From Micromonospora sp. RHAY321 (GTDB taxonomy: Bacteria; Actinomycetota; Actinomycetes; Mycobacteriales; Micromonosporaceae): DNA of 64,000 nucleotides. The notes beneath the pieces were generated by a model. That model was not told where the DNA came from. It did no database searches and saw only the letters and a program-made list of their open reading frames with translations. The DNA is taken from the NCBI RefSeq assembly GCF_023896955.1, contig NZ_JAMHIW010000002.1, forward strand, positions 720,048 to 784,047, written 5' to 3'. Position numbers and translations under genes: made by a program. Positions within the stretch are counted from its first letter, which is position 1. Every line of letters begins with the position of its first letter. Shown here one piece after another: positions 50,661 through 60,151 of this stretch.

Positions 50661-51317
50661 TCAGGTGGTCGTGGCCGCGACGGCGTCGGCGATCGGCGTC
50701 GGCCCGTTGACCAGTTCCAGGGTCGCGCCGGCGGTGCCGGGTTCGTCGAGCAGCGCCACGAGGACCCGGGCGACGTCGGCGCGGGTGACCGCGCCCCGCC
50801 CGGCGTGCCGGGTGAGGGTGACCTGTCCGGTGGGTGCGTCGTCGGTGAGCCGGCCGGGTCGCAGGATCGTCCAGTCCAGGTCCCGGCCGCGTAGGTCGTC
50901 CTCGGCGGCCCGTTTGGCCCGCAGGTACGCCGCCCACACCTCGTCGGTGCCGGCCGACGGTGGGGCGTCCACGCCCATGGAGGAGATCAGCAGGTAGCGG
51001 CGGACGCCCGCGCGGGTGGCGGCGTCGGCGAGCAGCGCGGCGGCGGCCCGGTCGACGGTGTCCTTGCGGGCGGCGCCGCTGCCGGGGCCGGCGCCGGCGG
51101 CGAAGACCACCGCGTCGGCGCCGTCGAGGTGCGCGGTGACGTCGGTGACGTCGGCGTGTTCCAGGTCGCAGACGACCGGTTCGGCGCCGGCGTCGCGCAG
51201 CGCGCCGGCCTGGCCGGGGTGACGGATCAGGCCGACGGCGGTGTCGCCCCGCTCGGCGAGGTCGCGTTCCAGCAGTTGGGCGATCTTGCCGTGGCCTCCG
51301 GCGATGACGACGCGCAT
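50661..51317 (-). CDS. Atypical SDR, NAD(P)-binding protein
   Basis: 218-residue Rossmann protein. The dinucleotide loop is VVIAGGHGKIAQLLERDLAERG, followed by DAVVFAAGAGPGSG and YLLISSMGVDAPP; the RAKRAAEDDLRGRDLDWTILRPGRLTDD end is typical of NmrA/YwnB-type SDRs. Its role is not defined; they reduce or sense NAD(P). It is divergent from the sirtuin gene. Confidence 0.88.
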   Translation of the reverse strand: MRVVIAGGHGKIAQLLERDLAERGDTAVGLIRHPGQAGALRDAGAEPVVCDLEHADVTDVTAHLDGADAVVFAAGAGPGSGAARKDTVDRAAAALLADAATRAGVRRYLLISSMGVDAPPSAGTDEVWAAYLRAKRAAEDDLRGRDLDWTILRPGRLTDDAPTGQVTLTRHAGRGAVTRADVARVLVALLDEPGTAGATLELVNGPTPIADAVAATTT

Positions 51318-51406
51318 GTGCCCAACCTACCGGCGCGGGTCGGCCGCTGAGGCCGGCGTCGGGCGGGGGTTCGGCGTCGGGCGCTGCGCTGAGGCAGCAT
51401 GGAGGG

Positions 51407-52270
51407 GTGACGGAGAGCCTCGACGCGTTGACCTCGCTGGTGGCCGGCGGTGGGGTGGTGGTGCTCAGTGGGGCGGGCCTGTCCACCGAGTCGGGCATCC
51501 CGGACTATCGGGGGCCCAGTGGGGTGGCCCGCCGGCACACCCCGATGACGTTCCAGGCGTTCACCCGCGACCCGCTGGCGCGGCGGCGGTACTGGGCGCG
51601 CAGCCACCTGGGATGGCGGCTGATCGCCCGGGCCGCGCCGAACGCCGGGCACCATGCGGTGACCCGGCTGCAACGCGCCGGCCTGGTCGACGCGGTCATC
51701 ACGCAGAACGTCGACGGGTTGCACTCGCTGGCCGGCAGCGCGCCGGTGGTCGAGCTGCACGGCCGGCTGGACGAGGTGACGTGCCTGGACTGCGGCAACC
51801 TGACCTCCCGGGAGGAGTTGGACCGTCGGCTGCGTGAGGCCAACCCGGGGTTCGTGGCCCAGGTCGCCGCCGTGAACCCCGACGGTGATGTGGATCTCCC
51901 CGACGAGCAGGTGGCCGCGTTCCGCACGGTCGATTGCGGGATCTGCGGCACGGGGATGCTGAAACCGGACGTGGTGTTCTTCGGCGAGACGGTGCCGCCG
52001 CAGCGGGTGGCGCGGTGCTTCTCGCTGGTGGAGCAGGCCCGGGCGCTGCTGGTGCTGGGCTCGTCGTTGACGGTGATGTCGGGTCGCCGGTTCGTGATCC
52101 GGGCGGCGAAACGGGGCATTCCGGTGGCGATCGTCAACCAGGGTCCGACGCGCGGTGACAGCCATGCCACCGTGTGCGTCGACGCCCCGCTGGGTGTGCT
52201 GCTGCCGGCGCTGGCCGACCGGGTGACCGGCGCGGACGCCGCGACGCTGGCGGCCCCGGCCGGGGTGTGA
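51407..52270 (+). CDS. Sir2-family NAD-dependent protein deacylase
   Basis: 287-residue sirtuin that removes acyl groups from lysines using NAD+. Motifs are GAGLSTESGIPDYRG, TQNVDGLHSLAG, ELHGRL (catalytic His) and a Zn site CLDCGN...CGICGTG, then GSSLTVMSG and IVNQG. The GTG 51407 start overlaps GGAGGGG. It lies before the glycine riboswitch. Confidence 0.93.
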   Translation: MTESLDALTSLVAGGGVVVLSGAGLSTESGIPDYRGPSGVARRHTPMTFQAFTRDPLARRRYWARSHLGWRLIARAAPNAGHHAVTRLQRAGLVDAVITQNVDGLHSLAGSAPVVELHGRLDEVTCLDCGNLTSREELDRRLREANPGFVAQVAAVNPDGDVDLPDEQVAAFRTVDCGICGTGMLKPDVVFFGETVPPQRVARCFSLVEQARALLVLGSSLTVMSGRRFVIRAAKRGIPVAIVNQGPTRGDSHATVCVDAPLGVLLPALADRVTGADAATLAAPAGV

Positions 52271-52334
52271 GCCCCCGGGGGTAGGACATCTTCCGGAAAC
52301 ACCGGCGCTGGTAGCGTTGACCATGCCGGTACCA

Positions 52335-52420
52335 CCCACGTGGGAGAGACCGCCCGACAGCATCAGGGGCGGCGCCGAAGGGGCAAATCCTCCCCGGAAC
52401 CTCTCAGGCAAAAGGACCTC
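52335..52420 (+). promoter_or_regulatory. Glycine riboswitch (gcvT-type)
   Basis: GGGAGAGACC (52342-52351), GCCGAAGGGGCAA (52374-52386) and CTCTCAGGCAAAAGGAC (52402-52418) are the consensus parts of the glycine aptamer. TAGCGT (52312-52317) may be the -10. A GCAGG/CACT hairpin follows (about 52425-52446). Only one aptamer is seen. It controls gcvP, where glycine is the substrate. Confidence 0.93.
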
Positions 52421-52497
52421 GTGGGCAGGCACTGTGGAGTGCCCTGCGGGCGCGACAGAGGGGGAGGCCGATCCGTCGACCTCGCCCGGGAGTTCCC

Positions 52498-55320
52498 ATG
52501 ACCGCAGAGCAGTTCGCCACCCGTCACATCGGTCCCGGCCCGGACGATGAGCGCCGCATGCTGGAGGTCGTCGGGCACGGCTCGATCGACGAGCTGATGG
52601 ACGCCGCGATCCCCGAGGTGATCCGCTGGCACGGCACCCTGGACCTGCCCGACCCGGCCACCGAGGCCGAGACGATCGCCGAGCTGCGCGCCCTGGCGGC
52701 CCGCAACACCGTCGCCGTGTCGATGATCGGCCTGGGCTACCACGGCACGCACACCCCGGCGGTGATCCGCCGTAACGTGCTGGAGGACCCGGCCTGGTAC
52801 ACGGCGTACACGCCGTACCAGCCGGAGATCAGCCAGGGCCGCCTCGAGGCGCTGCTGAACTTCCAGACCATGGTCACGGACCTGACCGGCCTGGCCACCG
52901 CGAACGCCTCCATGCTCGACGAGGGCACCGCCGCGGCGGAGGCCATGACCCTGGCCCGCCGCGCGTCCAGGAGCAAGAGCGCCGTGTACGTCGTCGACGC
53001 CGACGCCCTGCCGCAGACCATCGCGGTGATCACCAGCCGGGCGGAGCCGCTCGGCATCGACGTGCGGGTCCTCGACGTCGAGCGCGACGAGTTGCCGGCG
53101 GAGTTCTTCGGCCTGCACCTGCAGTACCCGGGGGCGTCCGGCGCGGTGCGCGACCACGCCCCGCTGGTGGCGGCGGCACACGAGCGCGGCGCCCTGGTGA
53201 CCGTGGCGGCGGACCTGCTGGCGTTGGCGCTGCTGCGCGCGCCGGGGGAGATCGGCGCGGACATCGCCGCCGGCACCACCCAGCGTTTCGGCGTACCCAT
53301 GGGCTTCGGTGGGCCGCACGCCGGCTACCTGGCGGTGCGGGCGGGCCTGGAGCGGATGCTGCCGGGCCGGCTGGTCGGGGTGTCCCGCGACACCGACGGC
53401 AACCCCGCCTACCGGCTGGCGTTGCAGACCCGCGAGCAGCACATCCGGCGGGAGAAGGCCACCAGCAACATCTGCACCGCGCAGGTGCTGCTCGCGGTGA
53501 TGGCCGGCATGTACGCGGTGTACCACGGCCCGGACGGGCTGCGGGACATCTCGGCGCGTACCCATGAGATGGCGGCGCGGCTCGCGGCCGGGTTGCGTGC
53601 CGGCGGCGTGCGGGTCGCGGACGTCGCGTTCTTCGACACCGTCACCGCCACGGTGCCCGGGCGGGCCGGCGAGGTCGTCGCGGCGGCCGCCGAGCGGGGG
53701 GTGAACCTGCGGCTGGTCGACGCCGACCGGGTGGGTGTGTCCTGCGACGAGACGACCACCGTCGCGCACCTTCAGGCCGTGTGGGCGGCGTTCGGCGTGC
53801 CGACGTTCGGCGGCGACGGCGAGCCGGCGCTGCCGGTCGAGCTGCGCCGCACCAGTGACTTCCTCACCCACCCGGTGTTCCGCAGTCACCACTCCGAGAC
53901 GGCGATGCTGCGCTACCTGCGGCGGCTGTCGGACTTCGACTACGCCCTGGACCGGGGCATGATCCCGCTGGGGTCGTGCACGATGAAGCTGAACGCGACC
54001 ACGGAGATGGAGCCGGTCAGCTGGGCGGAGTTCGCGCACATCCACCCGTTCGCGCCGGACTCGCAGACCGCCGGGTACCGGGAGCTGATCGGTCAGCTGG
54101 AGTCGTGGCTGGCCGAGGTGACCGGCTACGACGCGGTCAGCGTGCAGCCCAACGCCGGATCGCAGGGTGAGCTGGCCGGGCTGCTGGCGATCCGGGCGTG
54201 GCACCGCAGCCGTGGTGAGGCGCACCGCGACGTGTGCCTGATCCCGTCCTCGGCGCACGGCACCAACGCGGCGTCGGCGGTGATGGCCGGCATGCGGGTC
54301 GTCGTGGTGGCCTGCGACGACGACGGCAACGTCGACCTCGTCGACCTGGACACGAAGATCGACAAGCACCGCGACGCCCTTGCGGCGATCATGGTGACGT
54401 ACCCGTCGACGCACGGCGTGTACGAGACGGGCATCGCGTCGCTGTGCGCGAAGGTCCACGACGCCGGCGGTCAGGTCTATGTCGACGGCGCGAACCTCAA
54501 CGCCCTCGTGGGGTTCGCCAAGCCGGGCAAGTTCGGCGCGGACGTGTCACACCTGAACCTGCACAAGACGTTCTGCATCCCGCACGGCGGCGGCGGGCCG
54601 GGCGTGGGTCCGGTGGCGGTGCGGGCGCACCTGGCGCCGTTCCTGCCCGGTGACCCGCTGGGCGCGCACGTCGACGCCACGCCGGCGATCTCGGCGGCGA
54701 AGTACGGGTCGGCGGGGATCCTGCCGATCCCGTGGGCGTACCTGCGGATGATGGGCGCGGCCGGCCTGACCCGGGCGACCGGGGTGGCGGTCCTCGCCGC
54801 GAACTACGTGGCGGCGCGGCTGCGCGGGCACTTCCCGGTGCTGTACGCCGGCAACAAGGGCCTGGTGGCGCACGAGTGCATCCTCGACCTGCGGCCGCTG
54901 ACGAAGGCGACCGGGGTGAGCGTGGACGACGTGGCGAAGCGGCTGATCGACTACGGCTTCCACGCGCCGACGATGTCGTTCCCCGTGGCCGGGACGCTGA
55001 TGGTCGAGCCGACCGAGAGCGAGGACCTGGCCGAGCTGGACCGGTTCTGCGACGCCATGATCGCCATCCGGGCGGAGATCGAGCAGGTGGGCTCGGGGCA
55101 GTGGCCGGCCGGGGACAACCCCCTGGCCAACGCGCCGCACACCGCGGCGATGGTCAGCGGTGACGAGTGGACGCACGCGTACCCGCGGTCGGTGGGCGCG
55201 TACCCGGCCGGGGTAGACCGGGCCGGGAAGTACTGGCCGCCGGTGCGGCGCATCGACGGCGCGTACGGCGACCGGAACCTGGTCTGCTCGTGCCCGTCGC
55301 CGGAGGCCTTCGAGGACTGA
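52498..55320 (+). CDS. gcvP: Glycine dehydrogenase (decarboxylating) GcvP
   Basis: 940-residue PLP enzyme (P protein), the decarboxylating part of the glycine cleavage system. The PLP Lys is Lys690 in [18 protein letters not shown]. Other conserved parts are [19 protein letters not shown] start, [21 protein letters not shown] and [12 protein letters not shown]. It is the fused P1/P2 type. GcvH is nearby; gcvT and lpd are not in the window. Confidence 0.97.
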   Translation: MTAEQFATRHIGPGPDDERRMLEVVGHGSIDELMDAAIPEVIRWHGTLDLPDPATEAETIAELRALAARNTVAVSMIGLGYHGTHTPAVIRRNVLEDPAWYTAYTPYQPEISQGRLEALLNFQTMVTDLTGLATANASMLDEGTAAAEAMTLARRASRSKSAVYVVDADALPQTIAVITSRAEPLGIDVRVLDVERDELPAEFFGLHLQYPGASGAVRDHAPLVAAAHERGALVTVAADLLALALLRAPGEIGADIAAGTTQRFGVPMGFGGPHAGYLAVRAGLERMLPGRLVGVSRDTDGNPAYRLALQTREQHIRREKATSNICTAQVLLAVMAGMYAVYHGPDGLRDISARTHEMAARLAAGLRAGGVRVADVAFFDTVTATVPGRAGEVVAAAAERGVNLRLVDADRVGVSCDETTTVAHLQAVWAAFGVPTFGGDGEPALPVELRRTSDFLTHPVFRSHHSETAMLRYLRRLSDFDYALDRGMIPLGSCTMKLNATTEMEPVSWAEFAHIHPFAPDSQTAGYRELIGQLESWLAEVTGYDAVSVQPNAGSQGELAGLLAIRAWHRSRGEAHRDVCLIPSSAHGTNAASAVMAGMRVVVVACDDDGNVDLVDLDTKIDKHRDALAAIMVTYPSTHGVYETGIASLCAKVHDAGGQVYVDGANLNALVGFAKPGKFGADVSHLNLHKTFCIPHGGGGPGVGPVAVRAHLAPFLPGDPLGAHVDATPAISAAKYGSAGILPIPWAYLRMMGAAGLTRATGVAVLAANYVAARLRGHFPVLYAGNKGLVAHECILDLRPLTKATGVSVDDVAKRLIDYGFHAPTMSFPVAGTLMVEPTESEDLAELDRFCDAMIAIRAEIEQVGSGQWPAGDNPLANAPHTAAMVSGDEWTHAYPRSVGAYPAGVDRAGKYWPPVRRIDGAYGDRNLVCSCPSPEAFED

Positions 55321-55330
55321 CGACGGGCGG

Positions 55331-55358
55331 GCCGGGGCGGGCGGTTGGCCGCCCCGGC
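55331..55358 (+). terminator. Terminator after gcvP
   Basis: GCCGGGGCGG (55331-55340) pairs with CCGCCCCGGC (55349-55358) around an 8-base loop, 10 bases after the gcvP stop. Confidence 0.75.
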
Positions 55359-55443
55359 AACCGCGCCGACCTGGGCGGGGACGTCCCGGACCGGGGGACT
55401 AGCCTGGGTCGACGGCGGCGGTTCGGTGACGCTGAGTGGTCGA

Positions 55444-55677
55444 TCAGGCCACGAGGGCGTGACGGGCGGGGCCGCGGTGCGGGGCGATGCTGCTGCCGTC
55501 AGGGAGCAGCTCGCCGGTGTCCTCGAAGACGATGACACCGTTGCAGAGCAGGCTCCAGCCCTGCTCAGGGAAGCAGGCGAGGACCCGGGCGGCTTCCCGG
55601 TCGGTAGCTTCAGCGGAGGGGCAGGTCGGTTGGTGCTGGCACATCGGGTTCTCCGGACTGTGGGGGCACTGTGTCAT
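55444..55677 (-). CDS. DUF5999 family small protein
   Basis: 77-residue protein of an actinomycete-only family; ADREAARVLACFPEQGWSLLCNGVIVFEDTGELLPDG-like core (split: FPEQGWSLLCNGVIVFEDTG) is unmistakable, with Cys/His-rich MCQHQPTCPS ahead of it, possibly a metal site. Function unknown. It is transcribed away from the chorismate enzyme. Confidence 0.9.
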   Translation of the reverse strand: MTQCPHSPENPMCQHQPTCPSAEATDREAARVLACFPEQGWSLLCNGVIVFEDTGELLPDGSSIAPHRGPARHALVA

Positions 55678-55767
55678 GGTTCACATGACCAGTGACGCAC
55701 AGTACCAAGCGAAAGTGTCCAGCATCGAGCAGGTAGCCGCCTGGTGTACCCGAAATCCACTGAACGG

Positions 55768-56964
55768 ATGAGGAAGGTCGGACCGTACGGCGTGGAAACG
55801 CTCCCACAGGTGCTGGTCAATGCGCCAGCGGCACCAGCCGCCTGCCGGCGCGGTCTCGTCGAACGCGCCCGCCTGCAGTGGCGCCGCACCGACGGCGGCG
55901 ACCCCGCCGCGCTGGCCGAGGAGTTCCTCGCCGCACACGGCCTGCCACTGCACGACCTGGCGCAGCCCGCCGCCCAGCCACACCGCAGCACCGGCGCCTG
56001 CGGAGCGGCCCTCTACCTGTCCGCCGCCGCCGGGGCGCTGCTGGCCGGCGCACCGGACGGCGCACCCGAGCCCACCCCCGCCCTGCCCGACCTCGCCGTC
56101 GTCGTCTACGACCACGGCCCCACCCGGCCCGCACCACCCGGTCCGCCGCCGACCTGGTGGCTCGGCGAGTGGACCGAAAGCTGGACCCCCCGCCAGCACG
56201 CCGACGCCGTCGACGCCGTCCGCGCCGCCATCGGCCGCGGCGACGTCTACCAGACCAACCTCGTCGGCCACGCAGCCGCCCGCTACACCGGCGACCCGCT
56301 GCCCGCCCTGAGCCGCCTCGGCGCCCTGCCCGGCGCCCGCTACGGCGGCGTCCTCACCGGCGACGGCTGGGCCATCGGCTGCGCCTCCCCGGAGACCCTC
56401 GTCGAGGTCACCGACGGGCAGCTCACCACCAGACCCATCAAAGGCACCCGCCCGGCCACCGCCGCCGGCCGCGCCGAACTGCTCACCAGCGCCAAGGAAC
56501 GCGCCGAACACATCATGATCGTCGACCTGGAACGCAACGACCTCGCCCGCATCGCCCGCACCGGCACCGTCGACGTCGACGACCTGTTCGCCGTACGCCG
56601 CTGGTGCGACCTGTGGCAGGCCGAATCCACCGTCCGCGCCACCGTCGCCGACGGCCTCGGCCTGGCCGACCTGCTACGCGCCACCTGCCCCGGCGGCTCG
56701 GTGACCGGCGCACCGAAACTCGCCGCCCTGAACCAGATCAGCGCCCTCGAACCCGTCGGCCGAGGCGCCAGCATGGGCGCGCTGGGCTGGGTCGCACCCG
56801 GCCGCGTCGACCTCGGCCTGACCATCCGCACCGCCGCCGCCGACGCCGAAAGGCTGCACACCTGGGCCGGCGGCGGCATCACCTGGGACAGCGACCCCAC
56901 CGCCGAGGTCGCCGAAGCCGCCGCGAAGACCGCCCCCATCCGCGCCACCCTGGCCGGGCGCTGA
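55768..56964 (+). CDS. pabB: Aminodeoxychorismate synthase component I / chorismate-binding enzyme
   Basis: 398-residue enzyme of the PabB/anthranilate synthase I/salicylate synthase family, acting on chorismate. Conserved: RGDVYQTNLVGHAA, IKGTRPAT, KERAEHIMIVDLERNDLARI and CPGGSVTGAPKLAAL. The last third has AGGGITWDS. PabB activity (folate branch) is preferred because the neighbour is peptide deformylase and no anthranilate genes are near. ATG 55768 is chosen; GTG 55744 and 55789 are alternatives. Confidence 0.85.
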   Translation: MRKVGPYGVETLPQVLVNAPAAPAACRRGLVERARLQWRRTDGGDPAALAEEFLAAHGLPLHDLAQPAAQPHRSTGACGAALYLSAAAGALLAGAPDGAPEPTPALPDLAVVVYDHGPTRPAPPGPPPTWWLGEWTESWTPRQHADAVDAVRAAIGRGDVYQTNLVGHAAARYTGDPLPALSRLGALPGARYGGVLTGDGWAIGCASPETLVEVTDGQLTTRPIKGTRPATAAGRAELLTSAKERAEHIMIVDLERNDLARIARTGTVDVDDLFAVRRWCDLWQAESTVRATVADGLGLADLLRATCPGGSVTGAPKLAALNQISALEPVGRGASMGALGWVAPGRVDLGLTIRTAAADAERLHTWAGGGITWDSDPTAEVAEAAAKTAPIRATLAGR

Positions 56965-56990
56965 ACCCGCCCGGCGATACGCTGACCCGC

Positions 56991-57500
56991 ATGACCATGC
57001 GGCCCATCCGGATCATCGGCGACCCCGTGCTGCGCACCCCGTGCGAGCCCGTCACCACCTTCGACGCCGAACTGCGCGCCCTGGTCACCGACCTCATGGA
57101 CACCCTGCTCGGCGCGCCCGGCCGCGCCGGCGTCGCCGCCCCGCAGATCGGCGTCAGCGCCCAGGTGTTCGTCTACGACGCCGACGGGCACCGCGGCCAC
57201 CTCATCAACCCCACCCTCGAACTGTCCGAGGAACGCCAGGACGACGAGGAGGGCTGCCTGTCCATCCCCGGCCTGTACTTCCCGACCCAGCGGGCCCTGC
57301 ACGCCACCGCCCGCGGCGTCGACCAGCACGGCGAGCCGCTGACCATCGCCGGCAGCGGCTTCCTCGCCCGCGCCCTGCAACACGAGACCGACCACCTGCT
57401 CGGCAAGCTGTACGTCGACACCCTCCACGGCGACATCCGCCGCCGCGCCCTGCGCGAGATCCGCGCCGGCCGCTTCGACTCACCCAGCCGCCGCCGCTGA
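56991..57500 (+). CDS. def: Peptide deformylase
   Basis: 169-residue metalloenzyme that removes formyl groups from new proteins. All three motifs are present: GVAAPQIG, EEGCLSIPG and QHETDHLLG (metal His pair and catalytic Glu). TACGCT at 56978-56983 is 7 bases before the ATG without a clear Shine-Dalgarno sequence, so translation may be leaderless; ATG 56997 is another start. Confidence 0.95.
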   Translation: MTMRPIRIIGDPVLRTPCEPVTTFDAELRALVTDLMDTLLGAPGRAGVAAPQIGVSAQVFVYDADGHRGHLINPTLELSEERQDDEEGCLSIPGLYFPTQRALHATARGVDQHGEPLTIAGSGFLARALQHETDHLLGKLYVDTLHGDIRRRALREIRAGRFDSPSRRR

Positions 57501-57515
57501 CACCCCTACCGCCCG

Positions 57516-58286
57516 CTAACGGGCGGTCAGCGTGTACTCGTCATAGTCGGCGACCCGGCTGAAGCCCACCCGCTCGTACAACCGCACCGCGGCCACGTTG
57601 TCCGCCTTCACGTTCAGCGTGACGTGCTCGACGCTCTGGCGCAGCCGCGCACACAACGCCGCCACCACCGCCGCGGCCAGGCCCCGCCCGCGCCACCGCG
57701 GATCGGTCGTGACGTTGCCCAACGCCGCCACCCGGTACACCGGCGACCACACGTGCACCCCGGCCACCGCCGCCAACTCACCGCCCTCACGCACGCCCAC
57801 ATACTGCCCGGTGTCCACCATCCGAGGATCGAACCAGTTCTCCGGGTACGCCCGCGCGTACAGGCGGCGCAGCTGCGGCAGGTCCTCCGCGCCCAGCACC
57901 ACACCCGCCGGGCGCACCGCCGCCAACCGGGCCGCATCGGTCAACGCCATCCGGTGGTGCCCCCCACCGGAATCCAACCGGAACGACCCGGCCAGGGCAT
58001 CGGACAGCCCGGGGGACAGGTGCGCGTACAACCGGGCGGGCAGCACCGGCGCTACCTCGGCCAGCAACACCGCCAACGCCGCCGTGTCCGCCGGCGCCGC
58101 GAACGCCAACAGCGTCGGCGGATCCACCCCGTGATACAGCAACGCCACCTGCTCACCCCGACGGAACCACGAGGTGTACGGCCAGAAGAAGTCGTCCAGG
58201 TCACCCAACTGGTAGGCGTGCAGCACCGGATCACGCCCCAGCAGGTCCGCCAGGACGGCCCGGTCGTGCTCGGCGCGTACCGCCAT
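57516..58286 (-). CDS. GNAT family acetyltransferase
   Basis: 256-residue acetyltransferase. The acetyl-CoA loop is TTDPRWRGRGLAAAVVAALC with R-x-x-G-x-G, followed by NVKADNVAAVRLYERVGF. The N-terminal half (about 1-120) resembles the N-terminal half of tandem GNATs. Substrate unknown. ATG 58286 was chosen; an upstream ATG overlaps the TauE gene. Confidence 0.85.
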   Translation of the reverse strand: MAVRAEHDRAVLADLLGRDPVLHAYQLGDLDDFFWPYTSWFRRGEQVALLYHGVDPPTLLAFAAPADTAALAVLLAEVAPVLPARLYAHLSPGLSDALAGSFRLDSGGGHHRMALTDAARLAAVRPAGVVLGAEDLPQLRRLYARAYPENWFDPRMVDTGQYVGVREGGELAAVAGVHVWSPVYRVAALGNVTTDPRWRGRGLAAAVVAALCARLRQSVEHVTLNVKADNVAAVRLYERVGFSRVADYDEYTLTAR

Positions 58287-58296
58287 CAGCGCGGAC

Positions 58297-59070
58297 TCAC
58301 CGGGCCAGCCACTGGTCATGCCCCAGCTTCGCGACCAACGCCACCACCACCACGAGCAGCACCACCCGCACGAACCCCGACCCGCGGCGCAACGCCATCC
58401 GCGCACCCACCACCGCGCCGGCGATGTTGCACACCGCCATGCCCGCACCCAACAGCCACCACACGTGCCCGGTCACCCCGAACACCACCAGCGCACCCAG
58501 GTTGGTACCCGCGTTGACGACCTTCGCCATCGCCGACCCGTGCACGAAGTCCGCGCCCACCAGCGCCGTGAACGCCAACACCAGGAACGTGCCCGTACCC
58601 GGACCGATCAACCCGTCGTACAGGGCGATACCGACACCCGCCAACACGACCGCCGCCGCCACCCGCAGCGGAGTCCGCCGCTGCGGCATCGCCACCACCC
58701 CCAACCGGGGACGCAGCAGCACGAACACCGCCACCGACAACAGCACCACCAGCACCACCGGCCGGTACGCCGACGCCGGCACCGCACCGGCCAGCGCGGC
58801 ACCCACCCCCGCGCTGAGCACCGCCAGACCCGCCGCCGGCCCCGTCACCCGCCAGTCGATCTTCGTCCGTCGGGCGTACGTCGCCGCCGCCGTGGCGGTC
58901 CCGAAGATCGCCGCGAGCTTGTTGGTGCCCAACGCGGTGGCCACCGGAAGGCCCGGCGCGGCCACCAGCAACGCCGGCAGCAACAGCAACCCACCGCCAC
59001 CGACCACAGCGTCGACCCAACCGGCCATCGCGGCGGCGGCGAGCAGGGTGGTCAGCGATACGGGGTCCAC
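58297..59070 (-). CDS. TSUP (TauE/SafE) family permease
   Basis: 257-residue membrane protein with about eight helices. GWVDAVVGGGGLLLLPALL and ATALGTNKLAAIFGT are the repeated TSUP motifs, and GLIGPGTGTFLVL the second. The family exports sulfite, sulfoacetate or related anions; the substrate here is open. GTG 59070. The GNAT gene follows 10 bases later. Confidence 0.9.
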   Translation of the reverse strand: MDPVSLTTLLAAAAMAGWVDAVVGGGGLLLLPALLVAAPGLPVATALGTNKLAAIFGTATAAATYARRTKIDWRVTGPAAGLAVLSAGVGAALAGAVPASAYRPVVLVVLLSVAVFVLLRPRLGVVAMPQRRTPLRVAAAVVLAGVGIALYDGLIGPGTGTFLVLAFTALVGADFVHGSAMAKVVNAGTNLGALVVFGVTGHVWWLLGAGMAVCNIAGAVVGARMALRRGSGFVRVVLLVVVVALVAKLGHDQWLAR

Positions 59071-59143
59071 GGCCGGCCATTCTCCCCACCCCGACCCGCC
59101 CACCCACCACCGGAGTGGCCAGCCTCACCCGACCCCAGCCACG

Positions 59144-59230
59144 TCAACGACCCCGCGCCCGCCTCAACCACACCCCCAACGCACCCATCGCCACGAACAC
59201 CAGCACGGAACACAGCAGCACCTTGACCAC
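59144..59230 (-). CDS. Possible 28-residue single-helix membrane peptide
   Basis: GTG-started mini-ORF on the minus strand, VVKVLLCSVLVFVAMGALGV followed by WLRRARGR, one hydrophobic helix with a basic end. GGCAGGG stands upstream. Too short for certainty; 74 bases from the TauE gene start. Confidence 0.3.
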   Translation of the reverse strand: MVKVLLCSVLVFVAMGALGVWLRRARGR

Positions 59231-59265
59231 CCGGCAACCCTGCCACGGGGACGTAGGGTGCAGGA

Positions 59266-60045
59266 GTGCGCCTGGCCACCTTCAACCTGCTGCACGGACG
59301 ATCCCTCACCGACGGGCTCGTCGACCCCGACCGACTCACCGCAGCCGTCGCCGCCCTCGACGCCGACGTCCTGGCGCTGCAGGAGGTCGACCGCGACCAG
59401 AGCCGCAGCGGCAACCTCGACCTCACCGCCATCGCCGCCCGCGCCCTGGACGCACCCCACCACCGCTTCGCCGCCGCCGTCGTCGGCACCCCCGGCGAAC
59501 GATTCCGGCCCCTGACCCACGACGACGACGGCCACGGCGAACCCTGCTACGGCATCGGGCTCATCAGCCGCCTGCCGGTGCGCAGCTGGCAGGTCACCCG
59601 CCTCAAACCCGCACCCGTACGCTCCCCGGTCTACGTCCCCGGCCCCGGCGGCGGCCTCATCCTGCTGCACGACGAACCCCGCGTCGTGCTCGCCGCCGTC
59701 CTGGACACCCCGCACGGCCCACTCACCGTCGCCGCGACCCACCTGTCCTTCGTCCCCGGCTGGAACGCCCGCCAGCTACGCCAGACCATCCGCGCCCTAC
59801 GCGCGCTACCCGGACCCCGCGTCCTGCTCGGCGACCTCAACCTGCCCGCCGGCGCGGCCCGCCTCATCTCCGGCTGGCGCCCCCTGGGCCGCCGCCCGAC
59901 CTACCCCGCCGGGCAACCCCGCGTGCAACTCGACCACATCCTCGCCGACCGGCAGGCCCTCAACCAGCTCCCACCGGTACGGGCCGTCACCGCGCCGCTG
60001 TCCACCATCTCCGACCACCGACCCCTGCTGGTCGACCTCGGCTGA
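59266..60045 (+). CDS. Endonuclease/exonuclease/phosphatase (EEP) family hydrolase
   Basis: 259-residue metal-dependent hydrolase. Motifs: TFNLLHGRS (Asn), LQEVDRDQSR (Glu), VAATHLSF, LLGDLNLPAG and ISDHRPLLVDL (His). No signal peptide is seen, so it is cytoplasmic. Substrate unknown: DNA, phosphoinositide or sphingolipid. TAGGGT (59254-59259) lies 6 bases before the GTG, and AGGAG also overlaps. Confidence 0.9.
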   Translation: MRLATFNLLHGRSLTDGLVDPDRLTAAVAALDADVLALQEVDRDQSRSGNLDLTAIAARALDAPHHRFAAAVVGTPGERFRPLTHDDDGHGEPCYGIGLISRLPVRSWQVTRLKPAPVRSPVYVPGPGGGLILLHDEPRVVLAAVLDTPHGPLTVAATHLSFVPGWNARQLRQTIRALRALPGPRVLLGDLNLPAGAARLISGWRPLGRRPTYPAGQPRVQLDHILADRQALNQLPPVRAVTAPLSTISDHRPLLVDLG

Positions 60046-60151
60046 ACCTGCCAGCCCGGATCGCCCCACCCGGGTGGTCCCGGTGTCTAGGGTGAGCACA
60101 CCGCACCGCCGCCGTTCCGCCATCTCCGCCTTCGACACCACGGAGCTGACC

